Notes under the pieces: model-generated
Seen by the model: only the letters and a program-made list of their open reading frames with translations
What the model was told of the DNA's origin: nothing
Databases searched by the model: none
Position numbers and translations under genes: made by a program
Shown: positions 51,253-59,967 of the stretch, piece by piece
Numbering within the stretch: position 1 is the stretch's first letter
Layout: each line of letters begins with the position of its first letter
Assembly (NCBI RefSeq): GCF_009793335.1
Contig: NZ_WING01000001.1
Span: 3,844,001 to 3,908,000, forward strand
Reading direction: 5' to 3'
DNA length: 64,000 nucleotides
Source of the DNA: Actinomadura sp. J1-007
GTDB taxonomy: Bacteria > Actinomycetota > Actinomycetes > Streptosporangiales > Streptosporangiaceae

Positions 51253-52044
51253 GTGCGGATGCGCGGGGCCGCTGTCGGCACGTCCCGGGCCGGAGCGTCG
51301 GCCTGGGCCCGCTACCGCGCCCTGGCCGCCGAGCACCGGCGGGAACGGCTGGTGATCGGCGCCGTTCTCGGGCTCGGCGCCGGCGTCGTCGCGGCCGGCG
51401 TGATCGTCTGGTGGGCCGGGCCGCTCGTGGGTCTCGCGTTCTTCGCCGGGCATGTCGCATATGGACGTGTGCGCCGCGGACCCGTGACGCAGTGGCGGCA
51501 GGGCGCGCTCGCCGAGCGGCGTACGGGGAAGCGGCTGGCCCGCCTCGATCCGGCCGGCTTCCACGTCCTGCACGACCGGGCGCTGGAAGCGACGCCCGGC
51601 ACGAACCTCGACCATCTCGTCGTCGGCCTCACCGGCGTGTACGCGATAGCCAGCCGCCGTTGCGCTTGGGGTACGCGCCTGCGCGTAGAGGAGAGCGGGC
51701 CGTGGCTGGAGCGCGGTGCCTGGGCCGGGGGCTGGATCTGGAACGGGCGGCGATCGGTGACGAGGCTCTCGGGAACGGCCGCGCGGTCCGCCCGCGCGGT
51801 GGCGGAGATGCTCTCCGGCGAACTGGACCACGAGGTTCCGGTCGCCGCCGTGGTGGCGGTTCACGGCGCGCGCGTGCCCCACGCCGGAATGCGGCACGGG
51901 GATGTGCTGTACCAGGCGGCGCGGGCTCTGCCCAACGCGCTGGCGGTCCGGCCGGTGGTTTTCACCAGCGCCCAGGTCGCCACCATCGCAGCGGCGGCCG
52001 AACGGCTTCTGCCGCCGATGCTGGAGCAGTTCCTTCCGGAGTGA
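51253..52044 (+). CDS. NERD-domain membrane protein
   Basis: A 263-residue protein. Two adjacent hydrophobic helices (about residues 35-70, LVIGAVLGLGAGVVAAGVIVWW and LVGLAFFAGHVAYG) anchor it. A NERD (nuclease-related) domain follows: GALAERRTGKRLARL, GFHVLHDRALEATPGTNLDHLVVGLTGVYAIASR, and a C-terminal region ending LLPPMLEQFLPE. The Glu, Asp and Lys/Arg of the nuclease-like core are partly visible (ERRTGK, NLDHLVV), but nuclease activity is not shown for most family members. GTG 51253 or ATG 51259. It is divergent from merR. Confidence 0.87.
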   Translation: MRMRGAAVGTSRAGASAWARYRALAAEHRRERLVIGAVLGLGAGVVAAGVIVWWAGPLVGLAFFAGHVAYGRVRRGPVTQWRQGALAERRTGKRLARLDPAGFHVLHDRALEATPGTNLDHLVVGLTGVYAIASRRCAWGTRLRVEESGPWLERGAWAGGWIWNGRRSVTRLSGTAARSARAVAEMLSGELDHEVPVAAVVAVHGARVPHAGMRHGDVLYQAARALPNALAVRPVVFTSAQVATIAAAAERLLPPMLEQFLPE

Positions 52045-52288
52045 ACGGCCCGACGGACTGCTTTCGCGTCCCTTAACCGTCGGTGTCCGTGCGGCTGCGG
52101 TACGGCCTCCCTGGCAGGTAGGAGCAAGATCTAAAGGGTCGGGCGTATCGCCACAATGCCCTCCGATCCCCTGATTCTCCATACTTAAGGAAAGAGTGGT
52201 AAATCACCGAACATTATGCGCCAGCATATTGCCCCGGATCTTTTGAAATTGCGGGTAAAGAGTCCGTAGAGCCTTTAGCTTTTCTGGC

Positions 52289-54166
52289 ATGAATGACCAC
52301 CCCCTGGTCGAGGGGCTGCGGGCGCGCGATCCCGATGCCCCCATCGCGGTGTACGCGGCGTACGCCGAGCGCCTCTACGCGTACTGCTGGTTTCAGTTGC
52401 GCGGACGGAACGCGGCGCAGGTGGCGCTGCGCGACACGTTCGTCGTGGCGGAGGCGCACATCGACAAGCTGCGCCATCCGGACCGGTTCGGTCCCTGGCT
52501 GTACGCGATCGCGCGGCTGGAGTGCGCGCGTCGGACGCCGGGCCGGAACCAGCGGCCGGACCTGCCGGTCGCCAGCCACGATCAGGAGGACGTCGACCAG
52601 CGGCTCATGGCCTGGCGGGCGGTGCTGACGCTTCCGCCGATCGCGCGCGAACTCCTGGAACTGCGGGTTCGCCACCAGCTCTCGGTGCCCGACCTCGCCG
52701 CCGTGTTCGACCTGCCGCTCAAGGAGGCCCAGACGCGTCTCGACCGCGCGCACGCGGAACTGGAAACGGTGCTGACGGCTCAGGTCCTCGCGCACCAGGG
52801 CCCATACGGATGCGAGCGACGGGCGGTGCTGTTGGGCGAACGGCGCGGGGATCTGACACCCCGTCTGAGCGCACGCCTGATGGCACACGCGCAGGAATGT
52901 GCCGTCTGCGGAGCGTTCCGCCCGCGCGCGGTGTCGGCCGCCAAGGTCTACGGGCTGCTGCCTCAAGTGGTTCCGCCCGAAGGGCTCCGCCTGCGCGTGA
53001 TGAGCTGCTTTCTCGATCCCGAACTCGTCAGCTACCGGCTTTTCGTCGCCACGCGCGTTACGGAGTTCACCTCGGATGGGTTTCCGCTCCAGCCGCGGCG
53101 ACCGGCAGCGCAGAGTCGCGCGGCGACACCCGGGCGAACCGGTCTGCTGCGACGTCCGCGCCGTCAGCCAGGAAGGCGGGCTCGGCGTCCGGGGGCACGC
53201 ACGGCCGTCATGGCGGTGCTCGCGCTGATCCTGTGCGGGGGAGGGCTCACCGCAGTCCGCGTGCTCCTCGGTTCGGACAACGAAGACTCAGGCTCTACGG
53301 CCCTGGGCAACGGTCCGAAACCGTCGTCCCCGGCCGATATCCCGCAGCATCACGAACGAGACGCCAGGTCTCAAGGGAGCCGTTGGGTGGGCGTAGGGCA
53401 GAACCTCGACGCGGTGCCCGTGTCCGCGACGTTCCCGCTGGGCACCAGGGCCTCGGCAGCGCCTCCGACCGCGCTGCCCTCGCCGCCGCTTCCCGCCGAG
53501 GGCCGATCCGATGCTGAACGGCGCGTTCCGTCCGAGCCCGTGCCGCCACAGGGGACGGGCATGCTGGAGGCGTCGCCGCTCTACCTCGACCTCGCGAACG
53601 AAGCGGACGGTGCGATCGAGCTCCGCGCCGTGGGCGGCCCCGTCCCGTGGCACGCCTTCGCGTCGGGCGGAGTGCAGGTGAGCCAGGCATCGGGACGGCT
53701 CGAAGCCGGAACAACGACCTCGGTCCACGTGCACGTCTCGCGTGACGCCCGTTCGCAAGGAGAAGGCAGCGTCGTCTTCACGCCAGGAGGCGTTGAAGTA
53801 CACGTCACGTGGCGCCCCTGCGATCCAGGCACCGGCCCAGGCCCAGAGCCGGGCCCCGGCCCGAATCCGACTCATCCGCCGACGACGCAGACGCCGACGC
53901 CCGGATCACCCCACGGAACGCCCGGATCCGACCACCCGACCAGTCCTTCCACGCCGTCCAACCCGGCGCCCCCATCCCCTCCCACGGCGCCCCCGCCTTC
54001 CACCCCGTCGAGCCCTCCTCCGTCCCCTGACCCGCCGCCCTCCACCGGCACGCCCCCGCCTTCCGGCGGCCAGAGCGATCCGCCGTCCGGCGACCCGCCC
54101 GCTGCAACGCCCGAGGCTGCGCGGACGTCCCGTGGCGGACGGCCCGCGCAAGGCACGGACGCCTGA
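52289..54166 (+). CDS. ECF-like sigma factor fused to zinc motif, membrane helix and BACON-like domain
   Basis: A 625-residue single chain. Residues 1-170 resemble an ECF sigma factor: region 2 (YAAYAERLYAYCWFQLRGRNAAQVALRDTFVVAEAHIDKL) and region 4 (ALLTLPP-type LTLPPIARELLELRVRHQLSVPDLAAVFDLPLKEAQTRLDRA). At about 198-205, HAQECAVC fits the HxxxCxxC zinc motif of ZAS anti-sigma factors. A basic stretch and one membrane helix (TAVMAVLALILCGGGLTAV, about 305-325) follow. Outside the membrane is a BACON-like beta domain (VQVSQASGRLEAGTTTSVHVHVSRD...GSVVFTPGGVEVHVTW) and a Pro/Ser/Thr-rich tail. The whole frame is intact. It would be a membrane-tethered sigma factor. The next gene starts 2 bp after its stop. 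Confidence 0.83.
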   Translation: MNDHPLVEGLRARDPDAPIAVYAAYAERLYAYCWFQLRGRNAAQVALRDTFVVAEAHIDKLRHPDRFGPWLYAIARLECARRTPGRNQRPDLPVASHDQEDVDQRLMAWRAVLTLPPIARELLELRVRHQLSVPDLAAVFDLPLKEAQTRLDRAHAELETVLTAQVLAHQGPYGCERRAVLLGERRGDLTPRLSARLMAHAQECAVCGAFRPRAVSAAKVYGLLPQVVPPEGLRLRVMSCFLDPELVSYRLFVATRVTEFTSDGFPLQPRRPAAQSRAATPGRTGLLRRPRRQPGRRARRPGARTAVMAVLALILCGGGLTAVRVLLGSDNEDSGSTALGNGPKPSSPADIPQHHERDARSQGSRWVGVGQNLDAVPVSATFPLGTRASAAPPTALPSPPLPAEGRSDAERRVPSEPVPPQGTGMLEASPLYLDLANEADGAIELRAVGGPVPWHAFASGGVQVSQASGRLEAGTTTSVHVHVSRDARSQGEGSVVFTPGGVEVHVTWRPCDPGTGPGPEPGPGPNPTHPPTTQTPTPGSPHGTPGSDHPTSPSTPSNPAPPSPPTAPPPSTPSSPPPSPDPPPSTGTPPPSGGQSDPPSGDPPAATPEAARTSRGGRPAQGTDA

Positions 54167-54168
54167 AC

Positions 54169-54897
54169 GTGATCGGTCCCGCCTACGTGCTCAGGTCCGA
54201 CGCCAGAGTGAGCCCGGATCCGGTGCCGCCCGCGCTCGTCGCCTTGGTCAGCGACATCCAGCGCGTCGCATGGCCGCTGTGGACCGAACCCGCGTCGCGC
54301 ACGCGGCGCGAGGTGGGCGAACTGTGCCGCCTCCAGACAGCCCGCGGCCTGACCGTGCTGTCGTGGCTCGCTCTGGGCAACGACCCTCGCGCGCCCGCGC
54401 GAGGCACGAACCGCACAGGCGGTGAACAGGAGGCTGCCCCCGCGGGCGCGCGCGGGTTGGAGTGGCTGCTCGCCGGCAATCGGCTGGCAGGGACGAGGCA
54501 GGACCGCATGTACGAGGCGGCGACAACCCTGCCAAGGCCCGTACGCGAACTCGTCGTGGCCAACTGGACGTGGGCGCTCGGTACGCCGCACGGCGGACAG
54601 GTGACCGCCGCGTTCCTGGCGGGCGGGGCGTACCCGGAGGACGGCTACTCGGCCGCGCACACGACCGTCGCCCTGCTGCGGCTCTGGGAGCGGCGGACGG
54701 AGGCGCGCCCGCCGTTGGCCGCGGCCTGGGCGGCGATGCGTACGGCGGCCGACTGGTGCAAGGCGGCGGAACTGCGGGCCTCGTACGGGACGCAGGCGCC
54801 GGTGTTCGGCTACCCCCGCGTGTCGCTGCCGCCGAGGACGGTCGTGCGCCCCTGGATCGCCAGGTTGCTCGGTATAGACACGGGCGGCGAACGGTAG
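54169..54897 (+). CDS. Protein of unknown function, coupled to the sigma-fusion gene
   Basis: A 242-residue soluble, helix-rich protein with no signal peptide. It is rich in Trp, Ala and Arg (WPLWTEPASRTRREVGELCRLQ, VVANWTWALGTPHGG, LRLWERRTEARPPLAAAWAAMRTAADWCKAAELRASYG). I recognise no family. GTG 54169 lies 2 bp after the sigma-fusion stop, so the genes are almost certainly cotranscribed and may act together. Confidence 0.7.
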   Translation: MIGPAYVLRSDARVSPDPVPPALVALVSDIQRVAWPLWTEPASRTRREVGELCRLQTARGLTVLSWLALGNDPRAPARGTNRTGGEQEAAPAGARGLEWLLAGNRLAGTRQDRMYEAATTLPRPVRELVVANWTWALGTPHGGQVTAAFLAGGAYPEDGYSAAHTTVALLRLWERRTEARPPLAAAWAAMRTAADWCKAAELRASYGTQAPVFGYPRVSLPPRTVVRPWIARLLGIDTGGER

Positions 54898-54997
54898 AAC
54901 TTCCGTCGGCTTCTGTGGCGGAAGTTCAGATTGTTGTCCATGTGAACTACCGTCTGTTGCTGATTGCTTGCATTGCGTAGATCGCGCAGGAGGAACC

Positions 54998-56284
54998 GTG
55001 GTTCCGTCACCGGGCACACCAGAGCTTCAGCGTCGCGCGTCAGCGCCGCCGGGGCCGCGTTCCGCACGCGCGAGGACGCTGCGGCTGATAGCGCTGTCCT
55101 CCGGGGCGGTCATCGCCGTCACGGCCTCGCCACCCGCAGTCGCCCAGCCTGCCCAGCCCGCCCGGCAGGCAGCGACCGCGGCCCGACCAGGCCCCGGAGG
55201 CGACCAGGTAGCGGAAAGCGAGCGCCGGGTACGGGAACGGGCCGCCGAGGTAGGGCGCATCAAGGCGAGGGTGGCGCAGGCGGACGGCGAACTGGCCCGT
55301 CTCGCCGCCGCGGCCGAATCGGCGGTCGAGCGCTACAACGGCGAACTGGTACAGCTCCGGAACGCCCGCCAGTCGTACGCCGACACGCAGAGACGAGGCG
55401 TCGAGGCGGCGCACCGTCTGGACGAGGCTCAGAAAGAGCTCGCTTCGTTCGCGGCGAACGCCTACCGGGTCAACACCGGCTTCAACCAGATTCCGTCGGC
55501 CATCGCAGGGAACGGCGGCCCGCAGGGCTACATGGACAGGGCCGCGATGGTCGAAGTGCTGGCGCGCAGGCGTACGGCCATCGTCCGGCGTGTGGAGGCG
55601 GTGCGGAACGTCGCCGACGTGTTCCGGCGGCAGGCGCACGTCACCCTTGATGAGCAGGCGTCCGCAACGCGCAGGGCCGCGGACGCCAAGAACGCGGCGC
55701 ACGCTGCGGTCGCACGGCAGCGGGCGGCGGTGCAACGCATCGGGGCCGAAAAGCGCCGTCTGGAGCAACGACTGGGAAGCGCCCGAGCGCGGGCGTCCGC
55801 TCTCCAACGCGCGCGCGTGGGGGCGCGGGAACGGGCGGAAGCGGCCAAGGCGCGTTCCGGTGTCGGAGAGGACACGGAAAGGGGCGCTGTGGCTGCGCGC
55901 GCCGCACTCAGGTGGCTGGGCACGGCCTACTCCTGGGGCGGCGGAACGGTGAACGGCCCGAGCTACGGCGTGGACCACGGAGCGCGCATCTACGGCTTCG
56001 ACTGCTCAGGGCTCGCCATGTACGCGTGGGACAAGGCCGGTGTACGGCTCGACCACTGGACCGGCTCGCAGTGGACGTCAGGCCCGCACGTCCCGCTGGG
56101 GTCGTTGCGCGCAGGGGACCTGGTCTTCTTCGCCAGGAACACCTCGGATCCAAGGACGATCCACCACGTCGGCATCTATCTCCGCAGGGGACGCATGGTG
56201 GAGGCGCCCTACACAGGTGCGCGGGTCCGGATATCGAGCATTTACCGGAACGACCTCATCGGCGCCACCCGCCCCGCAGGCTGA
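54998..56284 (+). CDS. NlpC/P60 peptidoglycan hydrolase with coiled coil
   Basis: A 428-residue exported endopeptidase. The signal peptide ends near AVAQPAQ. A long coiled coil (about residues 65-300, AESERRVRERAAEVGRIKARVAQ and similar) precedes the C40 domain: Cys336 in GFDCSGLAMYAW, LGSLRAGDLVFFA and His390 in IHHVGIYL. It would cleave stem peptides during growth or division, like the RipA type. GTG 54998 has AGGAGG with 5-base spacing, so the longer frame from 54968 is not used. It ends at a bidirectional hairpin. Confidence 0.93.
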   Translation: MVPSPGTPELQRRASAPPGPRSARARTLRLIALSSGAVIAVTASPPAVAQPAQPARQAATAARPGPGGDQVAESERRVRERAAEVGRIKARVAQADGELARLAAAAESAVERYNGELVQLRNARQSYADTQRRGVEAAHRLDEAQKELASFAANAYRVNTGFNQIPSAIAGNGGPQGYMDRAAMVEVLARRRTAIVRRVEAVRNVADVFRRQAHVTLDEQASATRRAADAKNAAHAAVARQRAAVQRIGAEKRRLEQRLGSARARASALQRARVGARERAEAAKARSGVGEDTERGAVAARAALRWLGTAYSWGGGTVNGPSYGVDHGARIYGFDCSGLAMYAWDKAGVRLDHWTGSQWTSGPHVPLGSLRAGDLVFFARNTSDPRTIHHVGIYLRRGRMVEAPYTGARVRISSIYRNDLIGATRPAG

Positions 56285-56339
56285 CCAGCGTCCCCGCACG
56301 GCCGTGCCCTAACGGGACGTGAGGCGCGTGGACATGAAA

Positions 56340-56377
56340 GAACCCTTCCGTACGGGACGAGCCGTACGGAAGGGTTC
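56340..56377. terminator. Bidirectional terminator between the NlpC/P60 gene and ppa
   Basis: GAACCCTTCCGTACGG and CCGTACGGAAGGGTTC form a perfect 16-bp stem with the loop GACGAG, between two convergent genes. Confidence 0.88.
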
Positions 56378-56442
56378 TCGTGCCGTCGCGTGCGTGCGGC
56401 GGCGGGAACGGCGGGGAGCGGAAGCGGCGCCGTCCTGGAAGC

Positions 56443-56934
56443 TCAGTGACCGCCCTGGTCGACGAAGCGCTTGCGCGAGCGCTCGATCTCGGCCTCGGCC
56501 TCGACCCGGCCGGTCCAGCTCGCGCCCTCGACGGACTTGCCGGGCTCCAGGTCCTTGTAGACCTCGAAGAAGTGCTGGATCTCCAGGCGGTCGAACTCGG
56601 GCACGTGGTGGATGTCGCGCAGGTGCTCCTGGCGCGGGTCGGTCGCGGGGACGCACAGGACCTTGTCGTCACCACCGGCCTCGTCGGTCATCCGGAACAT
56701 GCCAACGGTGCGGCACCGGATCAGGCAGCCGGGGAACGTCGGCTCCTGGAGCAGGACGAGCGCGTCCAGCGGGTCGCCGTCCTCGCCCAGCGTGTCCTCG
56801 ATGAACCCGTAGTCGGCCGGGTACTGGGTCGAGGTGAACAGCATCCGGTCGAGCCGGATGCGGCCGGACTCGTGGTCCACCTCATACTTGTTCCGCTGGC
56901 CCTTCGGGATCTCAATGGTGACGTCGAAATCCAA
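56443..56934 (-). CDS. ppa: Inorganic pyrophosphatase (family I), TTG start
   Basis: A 163-residue soluble pyrophosphatase that hydrolyses PPi to phosphate and drives biosynthetic reactions. Family I residues are intact: IEIPKGQRNKYEVDHESG, the metal-binding core YGFIEDTLGEDGDPLDALVLLQEPTFPG and DDKVLCVPATDPR. The length is normal only if translation starts at TTG 56934, with GGAGG 5 bases upstream; no ATG or GTG fits. The frame stays open upstream through the antisense of dacB, which is coincidental. It is divergent from dacB. Confidence 0.95.
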   Translation of the reverse strand: MDFDVTIEIPKGQRNKYEVDHESGRIRLDRMLFTSTQYPADYGFIEDTLGEDGDPLDALVLLQEPTFPGCLIRCRTVGMFRMTDEAGGDDKVLCVPATDPRQEHLRDIHHVPEFDRLEIQHFFEVYKDLEPGKSVEGASWTGRVEAEAEIERSRKRFVDQGGH

Positions 56935-57020
56935 GATGTCCTCCGCTCCCTGCGCGGTCGCAGTGAATAGTCTTTCGGGAGTCTGAGCGGGCGAGGCCGA
57001 CCCCCACAGGGTGGGTGTTC

Positions 57021-57032
57021 CCTTATATAAGG
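57021..57032. promoter_or_regulatory. Palindrome in the ppa-dacB intergenic region
   Basis: CCTTATATAAGG is a perfect 12-bp palindrome in otherwise GC-rich DNA, 44 bp upstream of dacB and 87 bp upstream of ppa. TATATA could serve as -10 element in either direction, or the palindrome may bind a regulator. Confidence 0.4.
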
Positions 57033-57075
57033 ATGTCGCACGTTGGTGAGTGCTGAGTGGGAGAGGGGCGGTCAG

Positions 57076-58467
57076 GTGCGCGTACAGGGCCGCACCCTCG
57101 CCATGGTGACACTGTCCCTCCTTAATGTTTTCACCGTCGCCGCGGGGCTGGCAGTGGCCAAACTCACACCGGAGCGGCATTTGTCGCCCCAGCCTCCCGG
57201 CGTGGCCGCGCGGGAACTGGTCTCCGCGGCGGCCCCCGCGCCCGCCGCCGACCCCGGAGGAGCCCGCGTCCCGAACGCGTCCGCCCTGGCGGGGCGGCTG
57301 TCGGGGCTGATGGGCGGGGCCGGTGCGAAGATCAACGCGGTGGTGATCGACGCGGTGACCCGCCGGCCGCTGTTCGAGCAGGGCGCGGGCCGGCCCGCCA
57401 CCCCGGCCAGCACGACCAAGCTGGCCACGACCGTGGCCGCGCTCGCCGCGCTCGGGCCGGGCCACCGCATCACCACGCAGGTCGTCCGGGGCTCCGGAGG
57501 CGGAATCGTACTGGTCGGAGGCGGGGATCCTACCCTGACCGCCCTGCCCGCGCGCCCGGAAGCCGGCCACCCGCCGTACGCGTCGTTGGCGGACCTGGCC
57601 AGGCAGACCGCTGCGGCGCTCAAACCGTCCGGAGTACGGCGCGTCCGGGTGGACTACGACGCGTCCGCTTATCAGGGACCGCGCACCGCGCCCGGGTGGA
57701 AGCCCAACTACCTGCCCGACGGCGAGGTCGCCCCCGTGAGCGCCTTGACAGTCGACGAGGGACGGGTCGCGCCGAACGACCCCGCTAGCAAATCGCGCGT
57801 CGCGGACCCTCCCGCCGCTGCGGCGGCGTCGTTCGCCCGGCTCCTCACGCGGTACGGGGTCGCGGCCAAGGCGGGCAGGGGCACGAGAGCACAAAAGGGC
57901 GCCGTACGGCTCGGTGCGGTGCAGTCGCCGACAGCGTCCGCTCTGATCGAGCACCTCATGACCGAAAGCGACAACGACGTCGCCGAGGCGATGGCGAGGC
58001 AGGTCGCGATCCGGCGGGGCGCGCCCGCGTCGTTCACCGGCGCGGCGCAGGCCGTCCGGCAGGTCCTCGCGGGCCTCGACGCCGCCGACGGCGTGTCGGT
58101 CAACGACGGGAGCGGCCTGTCGCCCCTCAACCGCATCACGCCGCTCGCCCTGGCGCGCCTGGCGTCCCTGGCCGCCTCTCCCGACCATCCCGAACTGCGG
58201 TCCGTCATCACAGGCATGCCGGTGGCCGGGTTCTCGGGAACGCTGCGCCCGCCGCGCTACACGGTCCCCGCGAGCCAGGCGGGCGCCGGACTGGTCCGCG
58301 CCAAGACCGGCACCCTGTCTGGCGTCAGCACGCTCGCCGGGGTCGCGTACGACGCGGACGGGCGGCTCCTCGCGTTCGCGTTCATGGCGGGCGACGGCAA
58401 GACGCCGGTCGATCCGGGCGGTCTCGACCGCCTCGCCGCCGCCGTGGCGAGCTGCGGCTGCGGATGA
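57076..58467 (+). CDS. dacB: D-alanyl-D-alanine carboxypeptidase (PBP4 / S13)
   Basis: A 463-residue exported low-molecular-weight penicillin-binding protein that trims or cleaves peptidoglycan peptides. An N-terminal hydrophobic segment (LAMVTLSLLNVFTVAAGLAVA) is a signal anchor. The three motifs are SxxK at Ser112 (PASTTKLATT), SDN in TESDNDVAEAMARQ and KTG in VRAKTGTLSGVSTL. YQGPRTAPGWKPNYLPDGEVAPVSALTVDEG is typical of the family domain between motifs 1 and 2. GTG 57076 has GAGAGGGG upstream; 57043 is in frame but lacks a site. Confidence 0.95.
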   Translation: MRVQGRTLAMVTLSLLNVFTVAAGLAVAKLTPERHLSPQPPGVAARELVSAAAPAPAADPGGARVPNASALAGRLSGLMGGAGAKINAVVIDAVTRRPLFEQGAGRPATPASTTKLATTVAALAALGPGHRITTQVVRGSGGGIVLVGGGDPTLTALPARPEAGHPPYASLADLARQTAAALKPSGVRRVRVDYDASAYQGPRTAPGWKPNYLPDGEVAPVSALTVDEGRVAPNDPASKSRVADPPAAAAASFARLLTRYGVAAKAGRGTRAQKGAVRLGAVQSPTASALIEHLMTESDNDVAEAMARQVAIRRGAPASFTGAAQAVRQVLAGLDAADGVSVNDGSGLSPLNRITPLALARLASLAASPDHPELRSVITGMPVAGFSGTLRPPRYTVPASQAGAGLVRAKTGTLSGVSTLAGVAYDADGRLLAFAFMAGDGKTPVDPGGLDRLAAAVASCGCG

Positions 58468-58691
58468 GCCCGCGAACGGCCCTGCGAACGGCCCCGGGAA
58501 TGGCCGTCACCGGTCGTACGGACGTCCGTCCGTAGGAGCGCCGTGGCGGGCCCGTCGGAAACCCGAGAAGCTGAGGTCGGACGGCGGTGCGGAGTGTGGG
58601 CAAAGCCGTACGGGAGATAACCAGATCGGTTGTTCGTTGAACGATCGTGCAGGGCGCTCCGGCGCCATCACTGAAACGTACGGTGGAGTAC

Positions 58692-59819
58692 ATGAGCGCC
58701 TCAATGATCGACTGGAACGTGGCGGTCCAGACGGGGACCCGGCTCGTCCGGCCCGGGCCCCAGGTCAGCCACGACGAGGCGAGGGAGGTCGTGGCGGAAC
58801 TGCGTGACCTGTCCGCCCTCGCGCACGGGCACGTACGCGACTTCACCGGCATGGCGTCCGAGGACGACCCCGCGCCCGCGACGGTCGTCGACCGTCCCGG
58901 CTGGATCCGCGCCAATCTGGACGGCTTCCGCGTGGTCCTCGAACCGCTGATGGAGCAGATGCAGGAGCGCCGGGGCGGCGGCCTGCTGAGCGGAGGGCCG
59001 GGCGGTGTGGTCGTGGAGGCGATCGGCTCGCGGGTGACCGGCATGCAGGTCGGCGCGATCCTCGCCTACATGGCGAGCCGCGTTCTCGGGCAGTACGAGC
59101 TTTTCCTGCCGCCCGACCCGTCGGGCCGCGCGCCCACGGGGCGGCTCACGCTCGTCGCGCCCAACATCGTCCAGGTCGAGCAGGAGCTCTCCGTCGACTC
59201 GCGCGACTTCCGGCTGTGGGTGTGCCTGCACGAGGAGACGCACCGCGCGCAGTTCACCGGGGTGCCGTGGCTGCGCGAGTACGTGCAGGACCAGATGACC
59301 CGTTTCCTGCTCGCGTCCGACCTCGACCCCGGCGCGATGCTCGACCGCATCCGCGACGCGGCGGAGGCCGTCGCCGACGCGGTGCGCGGCGGCGACGCCA
59401 ACCTGATCGACGCGATCCAGACGCCGGAGCAGCGGGAGATCCTCGACCGCCTCACCGCGGTGATGACCCTCGTGGAGGGCCACGGCGACTACGTGATGGA
59501 CGCGGTCGGCCCCGAGGTGGTGCCGTCCGTCCAGCAGATCCGCTCCCGCTTCCAGGGCCGCCGCGACGGCGGCTCGCGGATGGACAAGACGATCCGCAGG
59601 CTCCTCGGCATCGACCTCAAGATGAAGCAGTACGCCGAGGGATCGCGGTTCGTCCACAGGGTCGTCGCGGAGGTCGGCATGGGCGGCTTCAACCAGATCT
59701 GGCAGTCGCCCGCCACGCTGCCCACCCACGACGAGATCAAGGAGCCGGCGCTCTGGATGGACAGGGTGATCGGCCCCCGCGCCCTGGACAGCGCCCCGCC
59801 CGAGGCCAACGAAGCCTGA
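58692..59819 (+). CDS. Zinc-dependent metalloprotease family (DUF2342)
   Basis: A 375-residue protein of the actinobacterial zinc-dependent metalloprotease family (DUF2342, also annotated as linked to F420 biosynthesis). The zinc site is His180-E-E-T-His184 (VCLHEETHRAQFTGVPWLREY), with a downstream EGHGDYVMDAVG that may give the third ligand. WNVAVQTGTRLVRPGP at the start is diagnostic. Cleavage activity has not been widely shown. ATG 58692 is preferred over GTG-type starts upstream. It belongs to the conserved dacB-DUF2342-tilS-hpt-ftsH order. Confidence 0.93.
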   Translation: MSASMIDWNVAVQTGTRLVRPGPQVSHDEAREVVAELRDLSALAHGHVRDFTGMASEDDPAPATVVDRPGWIRANLDGFRVVLEPLMEQMQERRGGGLLSGGPGGVVVEAIGSRVTGMQVGAILAYMASRVLGQYELFLPPDPSGRAPTGRLTLVAPNIVQVEQELSVDSRDFRLWVCLHEETHRAQFTGVPWLREYVQDQMTRFLLASDLDPGAMLDRIRDAAEAVADAVRGGDANLIDAIQTPEQREILDRLTAVMTLVEGHGDYVMDAVGPEVVPSVQQIRSRFQGRRDGGSRMDKTIRRLLGIDLKMKQYAEGSRFVHRVVAEVGMGGFNQIWQSPATLPTHDEIKEPALWMDRVIGPRALDSAPPEANEA

Positions 59820-59967
59820 ACCCCTCCCCGGCGAACGCGCCCGCGTCGGCCGTACAACCGGGAACGCGGCGAGGGACGCGTCCAGCCCGAATTCCCCGGA
59901 TATCCGCGCGAGACGGCGCGGCTCCCGGCGGACGAAGGGCGAAACAGGGGCGTGGTAGAGATTTGGC

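Noticed and set aside
56935..58188. N-terminal extension of ppa through the antisense of dacB
   Set aside because: Inorganic pyrophosphatases are ~165 residues and the TTG at 56934 has a proper GGAGG site; the upstream frame is antisense shadow.
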